Translations under genes and position numbers: made by a program
Notes under the pieces: model-generated
What the model was told of the DNA's origin: nothing
What the model saw: the letters and a program-made list of their open reading frames with translations, nothing else
Databases searched by the model: none
Shown here: piece by piece, positions 42,940-51,830 of the stretch
Layout: each line of letters begins with the position of its first letter
How positions within the stretch are numbered: position 1 is the stretch's first letter
Assembly (NCBI RefSeq): GCF_019977235.1
Contig: NZ_AP024646.1
Span: forward strand, 2,666,001-2,730,000
Origin: Arthrobacter sp. StoSoilB5
Lineage (GTDB): Bacteria; Actinomycetota; Actinomycetes; Actinomycetales; Micrococcaceae
Direction: 5' to 3'
Length of the DNA stretch: 64,000 nucleotides

Positions 42940-43319
42940 GTCAGGGTCCTTGGGGCGGTGCGGTTGTCATAGGACTCCCGCGCTGACAGTACGTCTTCGA
43001 TGTGTTGCTCGGCCCAATGGCCCAATGCCGTCAGCGGTACCCGCAGCGTTTGCCCGAGAGCGGTGAGCGCATACTCAACGCGGGGAGGCATCTCGTCGTA
43101 GGCGGTCCGGTCCACGATCCCGTCGCGTTCCAAATCCCGTAGCGTGTCAGCCAGGACCTTGCCGCTGATGCCGTCCACGGCTTCACGCAGTTCACCGAAC
43201 CTCAGCGGACCGCCACTCAGGGCGATGATGATCATGGCAGTCCACTTGTTGGCGATCTTCGCCAGGGAAGTGCGCGACGGACAGCTTGCCAGCATGACAT
43301 TCCAGGCGGGCGCGTTCAT
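42936..43319 (-). CDS. HxlR-family transcriptional regulator
   Basis: The 127-residue winged-helix protein carries the family signature LAKIANKWTAMIIIALSGGP, LRFGELREAVDGISGKVLAD and YDEMPPRVEYALTALGQTLR. The Cys near the start (LASCPSR) is the usual redox-sensing position. The ATG at 43319 follows GAGGAGA. It is divergent from the SnoaL-like gene, with a GTTAC dyad between them. Confidence 0.88.
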   Translation of the reverse strand: MNAPAWNVMLASCPSRTSLAKIANKWTAMIIIALSGGPLRFGELREAVDGISGKVLADTLRDLERDGIVDRTAYDEMPPRVEYALTALGQTLRVPLTALGHWAEQHIEDVLSARESYDNRTAPRTLT

Positions 43320-43352
43320 GTGACCAGTCTCCTCAGTTACGTTGATGTAACA

Positions 43353-43369
43353 GGTTACCGAATGTAACC
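43353..43369. promoter_or_regulatory. Dyad GGTTAC-N5-GTAACC
   Basis: A 6-5-6 palindrome lies between the HxlR gene (34 bases away) and the SnoaL-like gene (34 bases away). It is the likely HxlR operator. Extra GTAAC half-sites lie on both sides. Confidence 0.65.
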
Positions 43370-43402
43370 ATGGGACCGTAACCAACAAGCAAGGAGATCA
43401 AC

Positions 43403-43804
43403 ATGTCTGACCAGACACCCGTTGCCGTAGCCGGATCGTACTTCGACGCCCTCGGCCGGGGCGATGTCCCCTCGGCGATGGCATTGCTCAGCCCCAACGT
43501 CATCTGGCACCAGCCGGGCGCGAACCGCTTCTCCGGTGATCACCGGGGCATCGACGGCGTGGGGGCGCTGCTCGGCGGGATGATGGAAGCGAGCCAGGGA
43601 ACCTTCCAGCTCGCCGTCACCGGGCCCGCGATGGCAAACGGCGGACTCGTCGCCGTGCCGGTGCGGTTCTCCGGCAACCGCGCGGATGCCTCGATGGACA
43701 TGCCCGGCATCGATCTCCTTACGATCCGCGATGGGAAAATCGTGGAGGTCAGGCTCTTCTCCTCCGACGGCCAGGCAGAGGACGCCTTCTGGGGCCAGCC
43801 CTAG
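43403..43804 (+). CDS. SnoaL-like/NTF2-fold protein
   Basis: The 133-residue protein has the compact NTF2-like fold: VAGSYFDALGRGDVPSAMAL at the start, VIWHQPGANRFSGDHRGIDG and IDLLTIRDGKIVEVRLFSSD. These proteins are small isomerases or binding proteins. It starts after AAGGAGATCAAC and is probably regulated by the divergent HxlR protein. Confidence 0.85.
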   Translation: MSDQTPVAVAGSYFDALGRGDVPSAMALLSPNVIWHQPGANRFSGDHRGIDGVGALLGGMMEASQGTFQLAVTGPAMANGGLVAVPVRFSGNRADASMDMPGIDLLTIRDGKIVEVRLFSSDGQAEDAFWGQP

Positions 43805-43857
43805 TTCTTTTTGCGTCAACAGGAGGCCGGCAGGGTCGACAGCCATGCTGCCGGCTC

Positions 43858-44511
43858 TCAGCCCGCCGCCATCGCCGAATCGAAGAACGCCCGCTCCAGT
43901 CGGACGGCCTCCTTGAACGTGGCCGCCACGCGTGCGCGGATCACCGCGTCGGCTGGCTCGACGGCGTCGAACTCCTCCCGTAGCCACCTCACCCAGCCGT
44001 TGTACTGCGGGTTGTTGTGCAGCCGGGCCCATTGGGGGTGCTTCGGCGCCGGCGGCCAGGACTCCGGTTCGCCGGCCCTGGCCGCCCAGTCGCCGTACAG
44101 CCAATCGGCCACCAGCAGCACCGCGACGACGTCCGGGTAGGAGCGGGGGTTCTAGGGCGCGGCGCATCAGGGCATCGAAGTCCCGGGTGGCCGCCGTCGG
44201 CTCCGGGGCGTTCCGCTCTGCCTCGGGGACGGCCAGTTCCTCGAAACAATCCTGGAAGTAGCTGTTTTCGTGCGAGGCGAAGGCTCCCAGCACCCCGGCG
44301 AACACCAGCCTGGATGGCAGCGAGGGCGCGGAAGCCACCGCCAGCCCCAGCAGGGCGAGAAAGGCGTCGCAGAACTGGTAATCCTGCACCAGGTAGGCCG
44401 GAGCACGGGGTTGGGGAGGCTGCCCTCCAGCAGCCGGTCAACAAACTCATGCCCGACGGCGGCGTCCCAGTCCGCGGCGCAGCTGTTCTTCAGTTCTTCG
44501 GCAAAGCCCAA
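43858..44511 (-). pseudogene. TenA-family (thiaminase II-like) gene with two frameshifts
   Basis: Homology runs in three frames in the right order. First GFAEELKNSCAADWDAAVGH from a TTG at 44511 behind AGGAG. Then YLVQDYQFCDAFLALLGLAV and ASHENSYFQDCFEELAVPEA. Last LLVADWLYGDWAARAGEP to LERAFFDSAMAAG ending at 43858. At least two frameshifts (near 44400 and 44150) break the gene. TenA proteins salvage thiamin pyrimidines. This copy is probably inactive. Confidence 0.75.
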
Positions 44512-44531
44512 GGGTGTTTTCTCCTGAAATG

Positions 44532-45032
44532 TCAGGGGGAGCCCTGGCAGGCAGTGGATTCGGCTTCCCAGGACGGGAAGCGGATCACATGTTCTGACCA
44601 TCTCCAGACCTGGGGGCCGGCGACAAGGAGTCCATGGAAGGTGCCGAAGGCAGCGCACTGCGGGAGCGACTCCGACCTCCAGCACTGGAATGTTCCGGTG
44701 TACCGGATATTGGGACCGTCATGGCTGAGGCTGAGGTTATTGGTGGTAACGACGGCGGTGCGCCCTGCAGGCGCGAGCCAGCCTACCGCCCCTTGCGGAG
44801 TCAGTTCTTGCTGATTTCCGTCGGATTCTTCCGCGATAAGGCGCGCACCGCGAAGCAGGGCCGCCATCCTTTCGGGATCTGCGGCGGCGACCGTGGCAGA
44901 GAAACCGGCAAGCAGGTTTTCGAGGTAGTGCCGCGCCACGGCAAGGCGTGAATGGAACTCCATGTCCTGTTGGGCTGCTGCGAATATCCCGGGGACGGCT
45001 TCGGCCCGTGGCGCACAACTGGCGGTGGTCAT
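44532..45032 (-). CDS. SnoaL-like protein
   Basis: The 166-residue protein looks like an NTF2-fold SnoaL-type protein (LENLLAGFSATVAAADPERM, VTTNNLSLSHDGPNIRYTGT), a weak assignment by pattern. Its ATG lies one base after the stop of the MFS gene, so translation is coupled. The function may relate to the MFS transporter substrate or the nearby TenA remnant. Confidence 0.6.
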   Translation of the reverse strand: MTTASCAPRAEAVPGIFAAAQQDMEFHSRLAVARHYLENLLAGFSATVAAADPERMAALLRGARLIAEESDGNQQELTPQGAVGWLAPAGRTAVVTTNNLSLSHDGPNIRYTGTFQCWRSESLPQCAAFGTFHGLLVAGPQVWRWSEHVIRFPSWEAESTACQGSP

Positions 45033-45033
45033 G

Positions 45034-46302
45034 TCAGCTGGCCGGAGCCCGGCGACCCGTGAGCAGGCGCAAAAGCGTCCACACGGTGACTGTCCCGACC
45101 AGGGCCATAGCCCCGGCGCCGAGTCCGGAATAGCCGACGGCGGCGAGAACGGGTCCTGCGAGGGCTCCGCAGCTTGCTCCGGTGAGGTTCATGAGGAGGT
45201 CTGAAACGCCCTGCAGGGGAGCACGTTCGGTTGCGGACACCGAGTCTCCCACCAGGGCCGAGCCGGAAACGATGGATGCCGACCATCCCAGGCCCAGGAG
45301 GATGAGGCTGGGAGTCACCATGGTGTGCGGTGCGAGCCACGCGAGCACCAAGGAAGCCAGCAGCATGGCCTGTCCCGTCAGCAGCACGGGAATCCGGCCG
45401 AGGCGGTCCGAGAGCCATCCGAACAGTGGTGAAAGGCCGAACATCCCTGCGATATGGAGGCTGATGGTGATGCCGACGACGGCGAGGCTCGCCCCATGGT
45501 CGTGCAGGTGCACTGGGGTCATTGACATGAGCGCCACCATGGTGCCGTGGCTGAGCGCCACCACCGTCACGGCGTACCGGGCGCCGGGATTGCGGCGAAG
45601 GATCGAGAAGCCGGAATCAGCTTTGGTGGTGACTCCGCTGTCTTCTTCCGCAGCAGGAGCCTCGACGGGAGGTTTGGCCCGGAGGCCCGTGTAAAAGACC
45701 AGGGCGGCAAGTAACTGGGCCGCCACGGTGAACGCGAAGGCGCCCGTCAGCGCTGGCAAGTGGAGCAGCCTGCCGAACGCTTCTCCGGGCTCGAAGAGGT
45801 TGGGGCCCGAAACTGCGCCGATGGTGGTTGACCAGACGACGATGGAAAGGTCGCGGCCGCGGGTTTTAGGTGTTGACAGATCCGTGGCAGCGAAGCGGGC
45901 CTGGAAGCTCACCGCGGTCCCGGCGCCAAGCAGAATGAGCCCGATCAGCAACGCCGGAAAGGCCGACAGTGCCGCCGAGGCAATGGCGATGGCTGCTCCG
46001 AATCCGGAGGTCAGCGATCCGGCCGCGAGCGAGACTCCCCGTCCGCGTTTTACGGCGGCGCGGGCCAGGGGGATGGCAAAGGCGGCGGCGCCGAGTGTGT
46101 TCATCGTGGCGGCCATTCCGGACCAGGCCGTGGAACCGGAAACCTGGACGGCAAGGAGGGAGCCGAGCGAAAGTGAGGCGCCCATTCCGATTCCACCGAG
46201 GATCTGCCCAGCGATAAGAATAGCGATGGTGCGCCGCTGGCCTTCGTGCCGGTCCGGGGCGTCCGTTTCAACCGCTTCTTGGTGTGTGGCAGGAGTTTCC
46301 AT
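45034..46302 (-). CDS. MFS transporter
   Basis: The 422-residue membrane protein has about 12 helices, the motif GWLSDRLGRIPVLLTGQAML between helices 8 and 9, and an acidic, His-rich N-terminal tail. The ATG at 46302 is chosen because the longer ORF reaches into the TetR gene. It could be an efflux pump controlled by the TetR upstream. The substrate is unknown. Confidence 0.85.
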   Translation of the reverse strand: METPATHQEAVETDAPDRHEGQRRTIAILIAGQILGGIGMGASLSLGSLLAVQVSGSTAWSGMAATMNTLGAAAFAIPLARAAVKRGRGVSLAAGSLTSGFGAAIAIASAALSAFPALLIGLILLGAGTAVSFQARFAATDLSTPKTRGRDLSIVVWSTTIGAVSGPNLFEPGEAFGRLLHLPALTGAFAFTVAAQLLAALVFYTGLRAKPPVEAPAAEEDSGVTTKADSGFSILRRNPGARYAVTVVALSHGTMVALMSMTPVHLHDHGASLAVVGITISLHIAGMFGLSPLFGWLSDRLGRIPVLLTGQAMLLASLVLAWLAPHTMVTPSLILLGLGWSASIVSGSALVGDSVSATERAPLQGVSDLLMNLTGASCGALAGPVLAAVGYSGLGAGAMALVGTVTVWTLLRLLTGRRAPAS

Positions 46303-46342
46303 GTTTTCTGACTTTCTCCGTGATTCGGGCACGGCAACAGAA

Positions 46343-46374
46343 GGGAAGGTCCGCGATGTAAGCGGAGCTTCCCC
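46343..46374 (-). terminator. Stem-loop between TetR and MFS genes
   Basis: Arms GGGAAGGTCCGC and GCGGAGCTTCCC pair with one mismatch around a 6-8-base loop downstream of the TetR gene. There is no clear U-run, so it may attenuate rather than stop transcription. Confidence 0.45.
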
Positions 46375-46385
46375 GGTGCCGGACC

Positions 46386-47015
46386 TTAGCCCCAGGTGGT
46401 CTTGATGCTTTCGGTGAAGGTTCTGAACTGCGCCACCATGGAGAAGCTGCCAGGTGCGCAGAGCCATTGCTGCTGGATGCCGTCGAGGATGGCGATGGTG
46501 TTGTTGACGATTGCTTCCACGGGCGCGTCCTGTGCGAGATCCCCGTGGCTCTTCCCGTCCTCCAACGCTTCGCCGAGCCACAGGCGCAGGCTTGAGTAGT
46601 GGTCCAGAAGCCATTGATGCGCGGGGTGTCCCGGCTCGGTGGCTTCGGCGGAGAGCCTGACGAAAAGGCCTACCCAGTCGGGCCGGGTGGAGTTCCGCGC
46701 GACCAGGGACACCAGGGCATCGAAGGCTGCCCAGCCCAGTGGAGCCTGCTCTCCGTCGAAAAGGAAGTCGGCGTCTTCCTTGGAACGGTGCTCGAGCACC
46801 GCGGCCAGCAGGGCTGTTTTGGACGGGAAATGATGGAGCAGGCCGGATTGCGAGAGTCCGGTTTTCGCCGCGACGTCCGCGATGGACGTTCCGCCGTAAC
46901 CGCCCACCGCGAAGAGCTCAATCGCGGCCTGGATTGCCTTCAGCCTTGCGGTTTCGCCGTTGCGGCGGCGCCGGGGGTGCTCACGCTCTATCCGGTATCC
47001 GGCTGGATACGACAT
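46386..47015 (-). CDS. TetR-family regulator of the beta-glucoside operon
   Basis: The 209-residue TetR protein has a standard N-terminal DNA-binding domain (AIELFAVGGYGGTSIADVAA, KTGLSQSGLLHHFPSKTALL, about 30-70). It starts 3 bases after the GH3 gene stop, so it belongs to the MFS-GH3-TetR operon. The dyad at 50878-50907 upstream of this operon is its likely operator, giving negative autoregulation. Confidence 0.9.
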   Translation of the reverse strand: MSYPAGYRIEREHPRRRRNGETARLKAIQAAIELFAVGGYGGTSIADVAAKTGLSQSGLLHHFPSKTALLAAVLEHRSKEDADFLFDGEQAPLGWAAFDALVSLVARNSTRPDWVGLFVRLSAEATEPGHPAHQWLLDHYSSLRLWLGEALEDGKSHGDLAQDAPVEAIVNNTIAILDGIQQQWLCAPGSFSMVAQFRTFTESIKTTWG

Positions 47016-47018
47016 GGT

Positions 47019-49523
47019 TTACTCCTTGCTTGTTCCGGCCACCATGGCCTCGCGCCCTGTGGGAGCCAGTTCCAGTCTGACATCGCCGAGTCCGCGTGCG
47101 ATGACGATCCGGCCTCCGGTGATGTCGTCCCAGCGGTGAGCGGTACTGTTCCATAGCCGTTGCGCGCGGGGATCGCAACTGACGTCGATGCTTGCCTGCC
47201 CGCCGGGTTCCAGGTGAAGCTGCGCCCAGCCGATGAGCCGTGGAGGAACGGACGGGTCGCCGGGGAAGCGGTAGACCTGGACTGTTTCCGTTCCTGTGCG
47301 GTCCCCGACGTTGCTGAGGGAAACCCTTACCGAAGTCACGGTTTCCCTCTCCATGGACGTGATCTCGGCGCTCTTGTAGTCCCATTCGGTGTAGCCGAGA
47401 CCGTGTCCGAACCAGAACAAGGGTTTCTCGGCGGAGGTGCTCCATCCGCGGTATCCCACCCCGGTTCCCTCTGAGTAGGGAAGTTTGCCGCCGCGCGGCG
47501 TCACGGACCATGCCGGACCTTGGCCGTCCCGGGCAGGGAAGGTGGTCACCAAGCGTCCTGCGGGTTCGACGTCGCCGGTCAGCGCCGCTGCGATGGCGTC
47601 CCCCGCTTCCTGCCCCGGCAAGCCGGCGAACAGCACGGCGTCCACGTCGGCGATCCATGGCATGAGAACCGGGGTGGCGGCGTTCAGGACGACGACCGTC
47701 CGCCTGGCTACGGCTGCCACCGCCGCCACGAGTGCATCCTGGTCGCCGGGCAGGGCAAGGGTGTTCTTGTCCTGGCCTTCGGTTTCCTGTTCCTGCGTGT
47801 AACCGACGACGACGACGGCCACGTCGGCGTCCGCGGCGGCCGCGACGGCGTCTCGGATGGCGGCTGCGCTGTTTCTCAGCGCAGGTTCCGCGACCAGGCC
47901 GATGAGGCGGTTCTCGTGCTCCGCATCAGTGATCGCGGTGATCCGGGCGCCCGGTTCGACGTCCAGTGGTGTGGCGTGGCTCTTGGGGCGGAAGAATCCG
48001 CCGCCCGGACCGTCGTGGAAGGGGGTCCGTATGGACTCCCGGTATCCAGGCACAGTAATGTCCCAGTTGCCGGCCCCGCGGGTGCCGATCATCATCCTGG
48101 CGGGCTTGTCGATTGCTAGCTCGGCTGAGAGTTCGATGGACGACGCTCCCGAGGCCCAGCTTTCCCCACTGATCTCAAGCTCCGGGACCTCCAGATGACG
48201 GGTGCCGAGCAGGTTCCCTTCCTTGTCGAAGATGCGTGTGCGCGCACCGCGGGTCCCGGTTTCCGGGTCGCGGAGGAGTTCTGGGTTCGCTGCGAGCCAT
48301 TGCGTGCGGGTCTGGACCCCATCGACGACGGTTACGCGGTCCTCGCCGAGAGCCCGCGCGATTCCCTTGGCGGCGCTGATGACGTGGGGCGGGCGCACGA
48401 TGGCGGAGCCACCGCCTTGCGCCACGGTATCGATCCCGTGACGGCCGATCACCACGACGCGTTCCGTGGAGTCCTTGCGGAGGGGAAGGGTGTTGGCCCG
48501 GTTGACCAGTACCGCCATGCTCCGGGCAGCGAGCCGGCGCAGCTGTTCGCGGCGCTCCGGGCTGTCAGGGCGCGGCAGCTCCTTGGTCCAGCTGCGACTC
48601 CCGTCGAAGGCGCCCACCCGGGATGCGAGCCTGAGAAGCCTGCGGAGGTGATCATCCACCGTGTCTTCAGAGACATCACCGCTTTCGACGGCGGCAACCA
48701 GGGACCGGCTCCAGGGGGTGTCCGGTCCCGGCATGACGAGGTCGAGTCCGCCGTTGGCGCTCTCCACCGCTGTCTTGGTAGCGAGCCAATCGGAGATCAC
48801 CAGGCCATCAAAACCCCATTCGTCCTTGAGGACCTTGTTCAGGAGCTCGTCGTGCTCGGTGGCGGTGGTTCCGTTGATCCGGTTGTAGGAGGCCATGATC
48901 GTCCACGGCCGAGCGTCTTCGACCATGATCTGGAAGGGCAGCAGATACAGCTCCCGGAGGGCATCTTCCGGAACCACGGAGTCCACGGTGGTGCGCTCGG
49001 TTTCAGCTTCGTTGGCCAGGAAATGTTTCGGCGTCGCGGCAATCCCCCGTTCCTGGAGGGACTGTACATAGGCCGCCCCGAGGTGGCCGGTCAGTACAGG
49101 GTCTTCGCTGAAGCATTCAAACAGGCGCCCGCCCAGGGGAGTCCGGTGAAGGTTTACTGTGGGCCCCAGGACCACATGGGTCTCTTGGTCCTCCGCTTCG
49201 TCCGCAAGGATTTGCCCGACCTCGCGCATCACGTCCAGGTCCCAGCTTTGGGCGATGAGCGTTGCGTTGGGTAGGAGGCAAGCGACCCGCCCTCCGACCA
49301 CCAGGGGTCCACGGACCCCTGAGGGGCCATCGGACATGACGATTTCCTGGAGGCCGATTGCCGGCTCATCCGACAAGCTGAACATCCTTGCGCCGGAGAG
49401 GAGGTTCACCTTCGAAGGAAGGTCCAAAGTGGCAAGTGCCTGTTCAATGACGCTGCCAAGGTCCTGGCCCATTGCTGCGGTCTCCTCGCTGTCTGTACTT
49501 GTCAGGGTGTGATGTTCGCTCAT
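47019..49523 (-). CDS. Glycoside hydrolase family 3 beta-glucosidase
   Basis: The 834-residue protein is a complete cytosolic GH3 enzyme. The N-terminal TIM barrel carries ATPKHFLANEAETERTTVDS and the nucleophile Asp in FDGLVISDWLATKTA. A central PA14-like insert follows (about 420-520), then the second GH3 domain (VVVVGYTQEQETEGQDKNTL) and a C-terminal Fn3-like domain. No signal peptide is present, so it should act on imported glucosides delivered by the MFS transporter encoded upstream. Confidence 0.93.
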   Translation of the reverse strand: MSEHHTLTSTDSEETAAMGQDLGSVIEQALATLDLPSKVNLLSGARMFSLSDEPAIGLQEIVMSDGPSGVRGPLVVGGRVACLLPNATLIAQSWDLDVMREVGQILADEAEDQETHVVLGPTVNLHRTPLGGRLFECFSEDPVLTGHLGAAYVQSLQERGIAATPKHFLANEAETERTTVDSVVPEDALRELYLLPFQIMVEDARPWTIMASYNRINGTTATEHDELLNKVLKDEWGFDGLVISDWLATKTAVESANGGLDLVMPGPDTPWSRSLVAAVESGDVSEDTVDDHLRRLLRLASRVGAFDGSRSWTKELPRPDSPERREQLRRLAARSMAVLVNRANTLPLRKDSTERVVVIGRHGIDTVAQGGGSAIVRPPHVISAAKGIARALGEDRVTVVDGVQTRTQWLAANPELLRDPETGTRGARTRIFDKEGNLLGTRHLEVPELEISGESWASGASSIELSAELAIDKPARMMIGTRGAGNWDITVPGYRESIRTPFHDGPGGGFFRPKSHATPLDVEPGARITAITDAEHENRLIGLVAEPALRNSAAAIRDAVAAAADADVAVVVVGYTQEQETEGQDKNTLALPGDQDALVAAVAAVARRTVVVLNAATPVLMPWIADVDAVLFAGLPGQEAGDAIAAALTGDVEPAGRLVTTFPARDGQGPAWSVTPRGGKLPYSEGTGVGYRGWSTSAEKPLFWFGHGLGYTEWDYKSAEITSMERETVTSVRVSLSNVGDRTGTETVQVYRFPGDPSVPPRLIGWAQLHLEPGGQASIDVSCDPRAQRLWNSTAHRWDDITGGRIVIARGLGDVRLELAPTGREAMVAGTSKE

Positions 49524-50839
49524 CGGACCTTCTTCACGGGGAGGATGGTCAGCGCACCGAGCAGGGCGATCACGGCCGCTACGGCCAGCAGGAGGTCGTA
49601 GCTGCCGCCGCCAAGTGCCAGCAACGCCGCGGAGATGGCAGGGGCAATAGTCTGGGGGCCGGCCATGGCGATGTTGAAGACGCCGAGGTCCTTTGCGGTG
49701 TCATCTGGGTTGGGGAGGACATCGATGACCAGGGCGAGGTCTACGGCGATGTAGATGCCGAAGCCGATGCCGATGACCAGTTCGGCCCAATAAAACCCGC
49801 TTGTGGAGTCTGCCAGGCTCAGCATCCACGTGCCAATGCCGAAAATGATGGCTGAAATCCAGATGAAGACCTTCCGACGCCCGAGCCTGTCCGAGATCCA
49901 TCCGGCGATTTGGCCTGCCGTAACGAGAGCCAGGGTGTAAATGAGTACACCGGTCGCCAAGGCGCCTGCTGCGTCCTGTTTGGAAAGGCCAAGGTCCTGC
50001 TGCAGGTACAGCAGGCGGAACGTGACGAACATGAACAGTGCCAGGACGACGAGAAAGCGTGAGATCCAGGCGAAGGCGAAGTCCGGATGCTTGACCGGGT
50101 TGACCCAGAAGGTCTTCAGAACTGTACGGAAGCCACCTTCGGAAGCTGGCCGGCGGGACATCGGCTGGTCCGGCAGGACGAAGGCGAAGACGAGGACCAG
50201 AATCAGCCCGAGGACTCCGGGAACCAGGAACAGAAGGAGCATGTTCTGCCCGAGAAGACTTGCCGAGTACGCCGCCCCCAGGCCGGCTGCCTGGGAGGCG
50301 ATGCCGATCATGCCGCTGACTTTGCCGCGCTGCCACTGAGGTACCTGGTCTGCCAGAGAGGCCGTGTGTGCAGCGACCGCAGCGTTGCCAAGGGCCTGTG
50401 CGAAGAACCAGCCGATGCCTAGAACCACGACGTTTGGTGCCAGGGCAATTACGGTCAGGCTGACCAGGAGTCCCAGTGCTCCCGCGACCAGCCACGGGCG
50501 ACGGCGGCCGTAACGGCCAATGGTTCGGTCGCTGAGCCGGCCAAAGACAGGATCGAAGATGAGGGCGGCGAAGGCGCCCATGGAGATGACGAAACCGAGC
50601 GTAGAGGCTACTTCAGCCGGGGAAACCAAGGACTGCACCTTGAGCGTCATCCCGGCCACGATTGGCACGGAAAGGGCAGTCATAAGTCCGAGCCGGGCGG
50701 CCACCATCGTGGCGATGACGCTTGCTTTGGCTTTTTCTTTGGGAGCGGGGACGGCGGGCGAGGGCAACGTCGTTCCTGCCGCCGGATCAGACACAACCAT
50801 GGGTCTCATCGCTTTCTGTGGATTGAGGGTGGGGAACAT
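49520..50839 (-). CDS. MFS glycoside transporter
   Basis: The roughly 439-residue membrane protein has 12 hydrophobic helices and the DPVFGRLSDRTIGRYGRRRPWL cation-symport-like loop of the GPH/sugar MFS group, shortened here to key residues. It overlaps the GH3 gene by 4 bases. The start is uncertain: ATGs at 50839, 50809 and 50800 are in frame and none has a strong ribosome binding site. It probably imports beta-glucosides for the GH3 enzyme. Confidence 0.87.
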   Translation of the reverse strand: MFPTLNPQKAMRPMVVSDPAAGTTLPSPAVPAPKEKAKASVIATMVAARLGLMTALSVPIVAGMTLKVQSLVSPAEVASTLGFVISMGAFAALIFDPVFGRLSDRTIGRYGRRRPWLVAGALGLLVSLTVIALAPNVVVLGIGWFFAQALGNAAVAAHTASLADQVPQWQRGKVSGMIGIASQAAGLGAAYSASLLGQNMLLLFLVPGVLGLILVLVFAFVLPDQPMSRRPASEGGFRTVLKTFWVNPVKHPDFAFAWISRFLVVLALFMFVTFRLLYLQQDLGLSKQDAAGALATGVLIYTLALVTAGQIAGWISDRLGRRKVFIWISAIIFGIGTWMLSLADSTSGFYWAELVIGIGFGIYIAVDLALVIDVLPNPDDTAKDLGVFNIAMAGPQTIAPAISAALLALGGGSYDLLLAVAAVIALLGALTILPVKKVR

Positions 50840-50877
50840 CAGGCATCAATGCCGAATGTGATGAGTACCACGATAGC

Positions 50878-50907
50878 ATTAACAGACCGTGTGCTCGGTC
50901 TGTTAAT
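50878..50907. promoter_or_regulatory. TetR-type operator dyad upstream of the beta-glucoside operon
   Basis: Perfect 12-base arms ATTAACAGACCG and CGGTCTGTTAAT are separated by 6 bases, 39 bases upstream of the MFS start. AACAGACCG-type dyads are common TetR operators, and the operon encodes a TetR protein. Confidence 0.75.
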
Positions 50908-51032
50908 CAAATCGTTACCTAACTGGCTTTGGTGGGCTGCCCACACAAGACTCAGCGCCCGCAGCCCCGAACCTTCTGACTGGCTTGTCGAAGGCCCGGG
51001 GCTGCGCGGTCTGTTGAAGAGGAAGGTGTGAC

Positions 51033-51830
51033 TCAGCTGTCAGCAGTTCCGGCCGGTGGCACGGTTGCGGTCTCTCCCGGGCTGAGTACGAGCAGCTTGT
51101 CACCATGGCCGTTTGCCTGGAACAACTCGCGCATCTGGGCCGTGGTCTGCCGGAAATGCGCCCAGGAATCCGCGTGGATGGGGACGATGACCGCGCGGCT
51201 GAGGATCTTCGAGACTGCGAGGGCTGCGTCATTCCCCAGGGTGAGGTCGGCGCCGTCGGCCAGTTCCTTGAAGCCGGCTCCGCCGGCGAACAGGACGGCG
51301 ACGCCAATGGGTCCGCACTTCTCCTGGATTTCCGCGACCACCTCAACGGAAGCATTGTCTCCGCTGACGTAGATCCTGGGGCAGGCCTCGCCTGACAGCA
51401 CGAATCCTGCTACCTGCCCGCTCTGCTGCAAGACCGCTTCGGGGCCGTGCCGCGCCGGGACCGCGGTGACGGTGAGGACCTTCCCGTCCGGCCGGGTCAC
51501 CGTGGCGGACTCATAGTCCGCCAGCCCGGTGACATGCTCTCCGAACCTGGCTGCGGCGTCGGGGGTGGTAAAGGCCCTGGCTGAGGATGCGAGGAACATC
51601 CGTCCCGTGCGGTCCAGGTTGTCATCATGCTCATGTGACGCCAAAACCAGATGGACCGGGGCGATCTCCTCGGGCGAAAGCGCAGGGCCGGCCGTCTTGA
51701 CGAGGGTGATCGGAGCACCTTCCTGGCGGTATTCTCCAGGCGGGTCAAAGGTGGGGTCGGTGACGATCCGGAATCCGTCAAGGTCAAGGACTGCGGTAGG
51801 TCCTCCGACGAGCGTGACAGTGAGGGTCAC
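51033..51830 (-). CDS. Metallo-beta-lactamase-fold hydrolase (UlaG-like)
   Basis: The 265-residue protein has the MBL fold with LVLASHEHDDNLD (metal ligands HxHDD-type) near 67, RHGPE near 128 and YVSGDNAS near 157. The later HADSW supplies another ligand. This matches UlaG/RomA-like hydrolases rather than classical beta-lactamases. Its ATG overlaps the isochorismatase stop, so the two genes form one unit. Confidence 0.87.
   Translation of the reverse strand: MTLTVTLVGGPTAVLDLDGFRIVTDPTFDPPGEYRQEGAPITLVKTAGPALSPEEIAPVHLVLASHEHDDNLDRTGRMFLASSARAFTTPDAAARFGEHVTGLADYESATVTRPDGKVLTVTAVPARHGPEAVLQQSGQVAGFVLSGEACPRIYVSGDNASVEVVAEIQEKCGPIGVAVLFAGGAGFKELADGADLTLGNDAALAVSKILSRAVIVPIHADSWAHFRQTTAQMRELFQANGHGDKLLVLSPGETATVPPAGTADS

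Noticed and set aside
43355..44389. Minus-strand ORF of 344 codons spanning the SnoaL-like gene
   Set aside because: Only its first part is TenA homology. The rest is antisense to the SnoaL-like gene, so it is one frame of the broken TenA gene.
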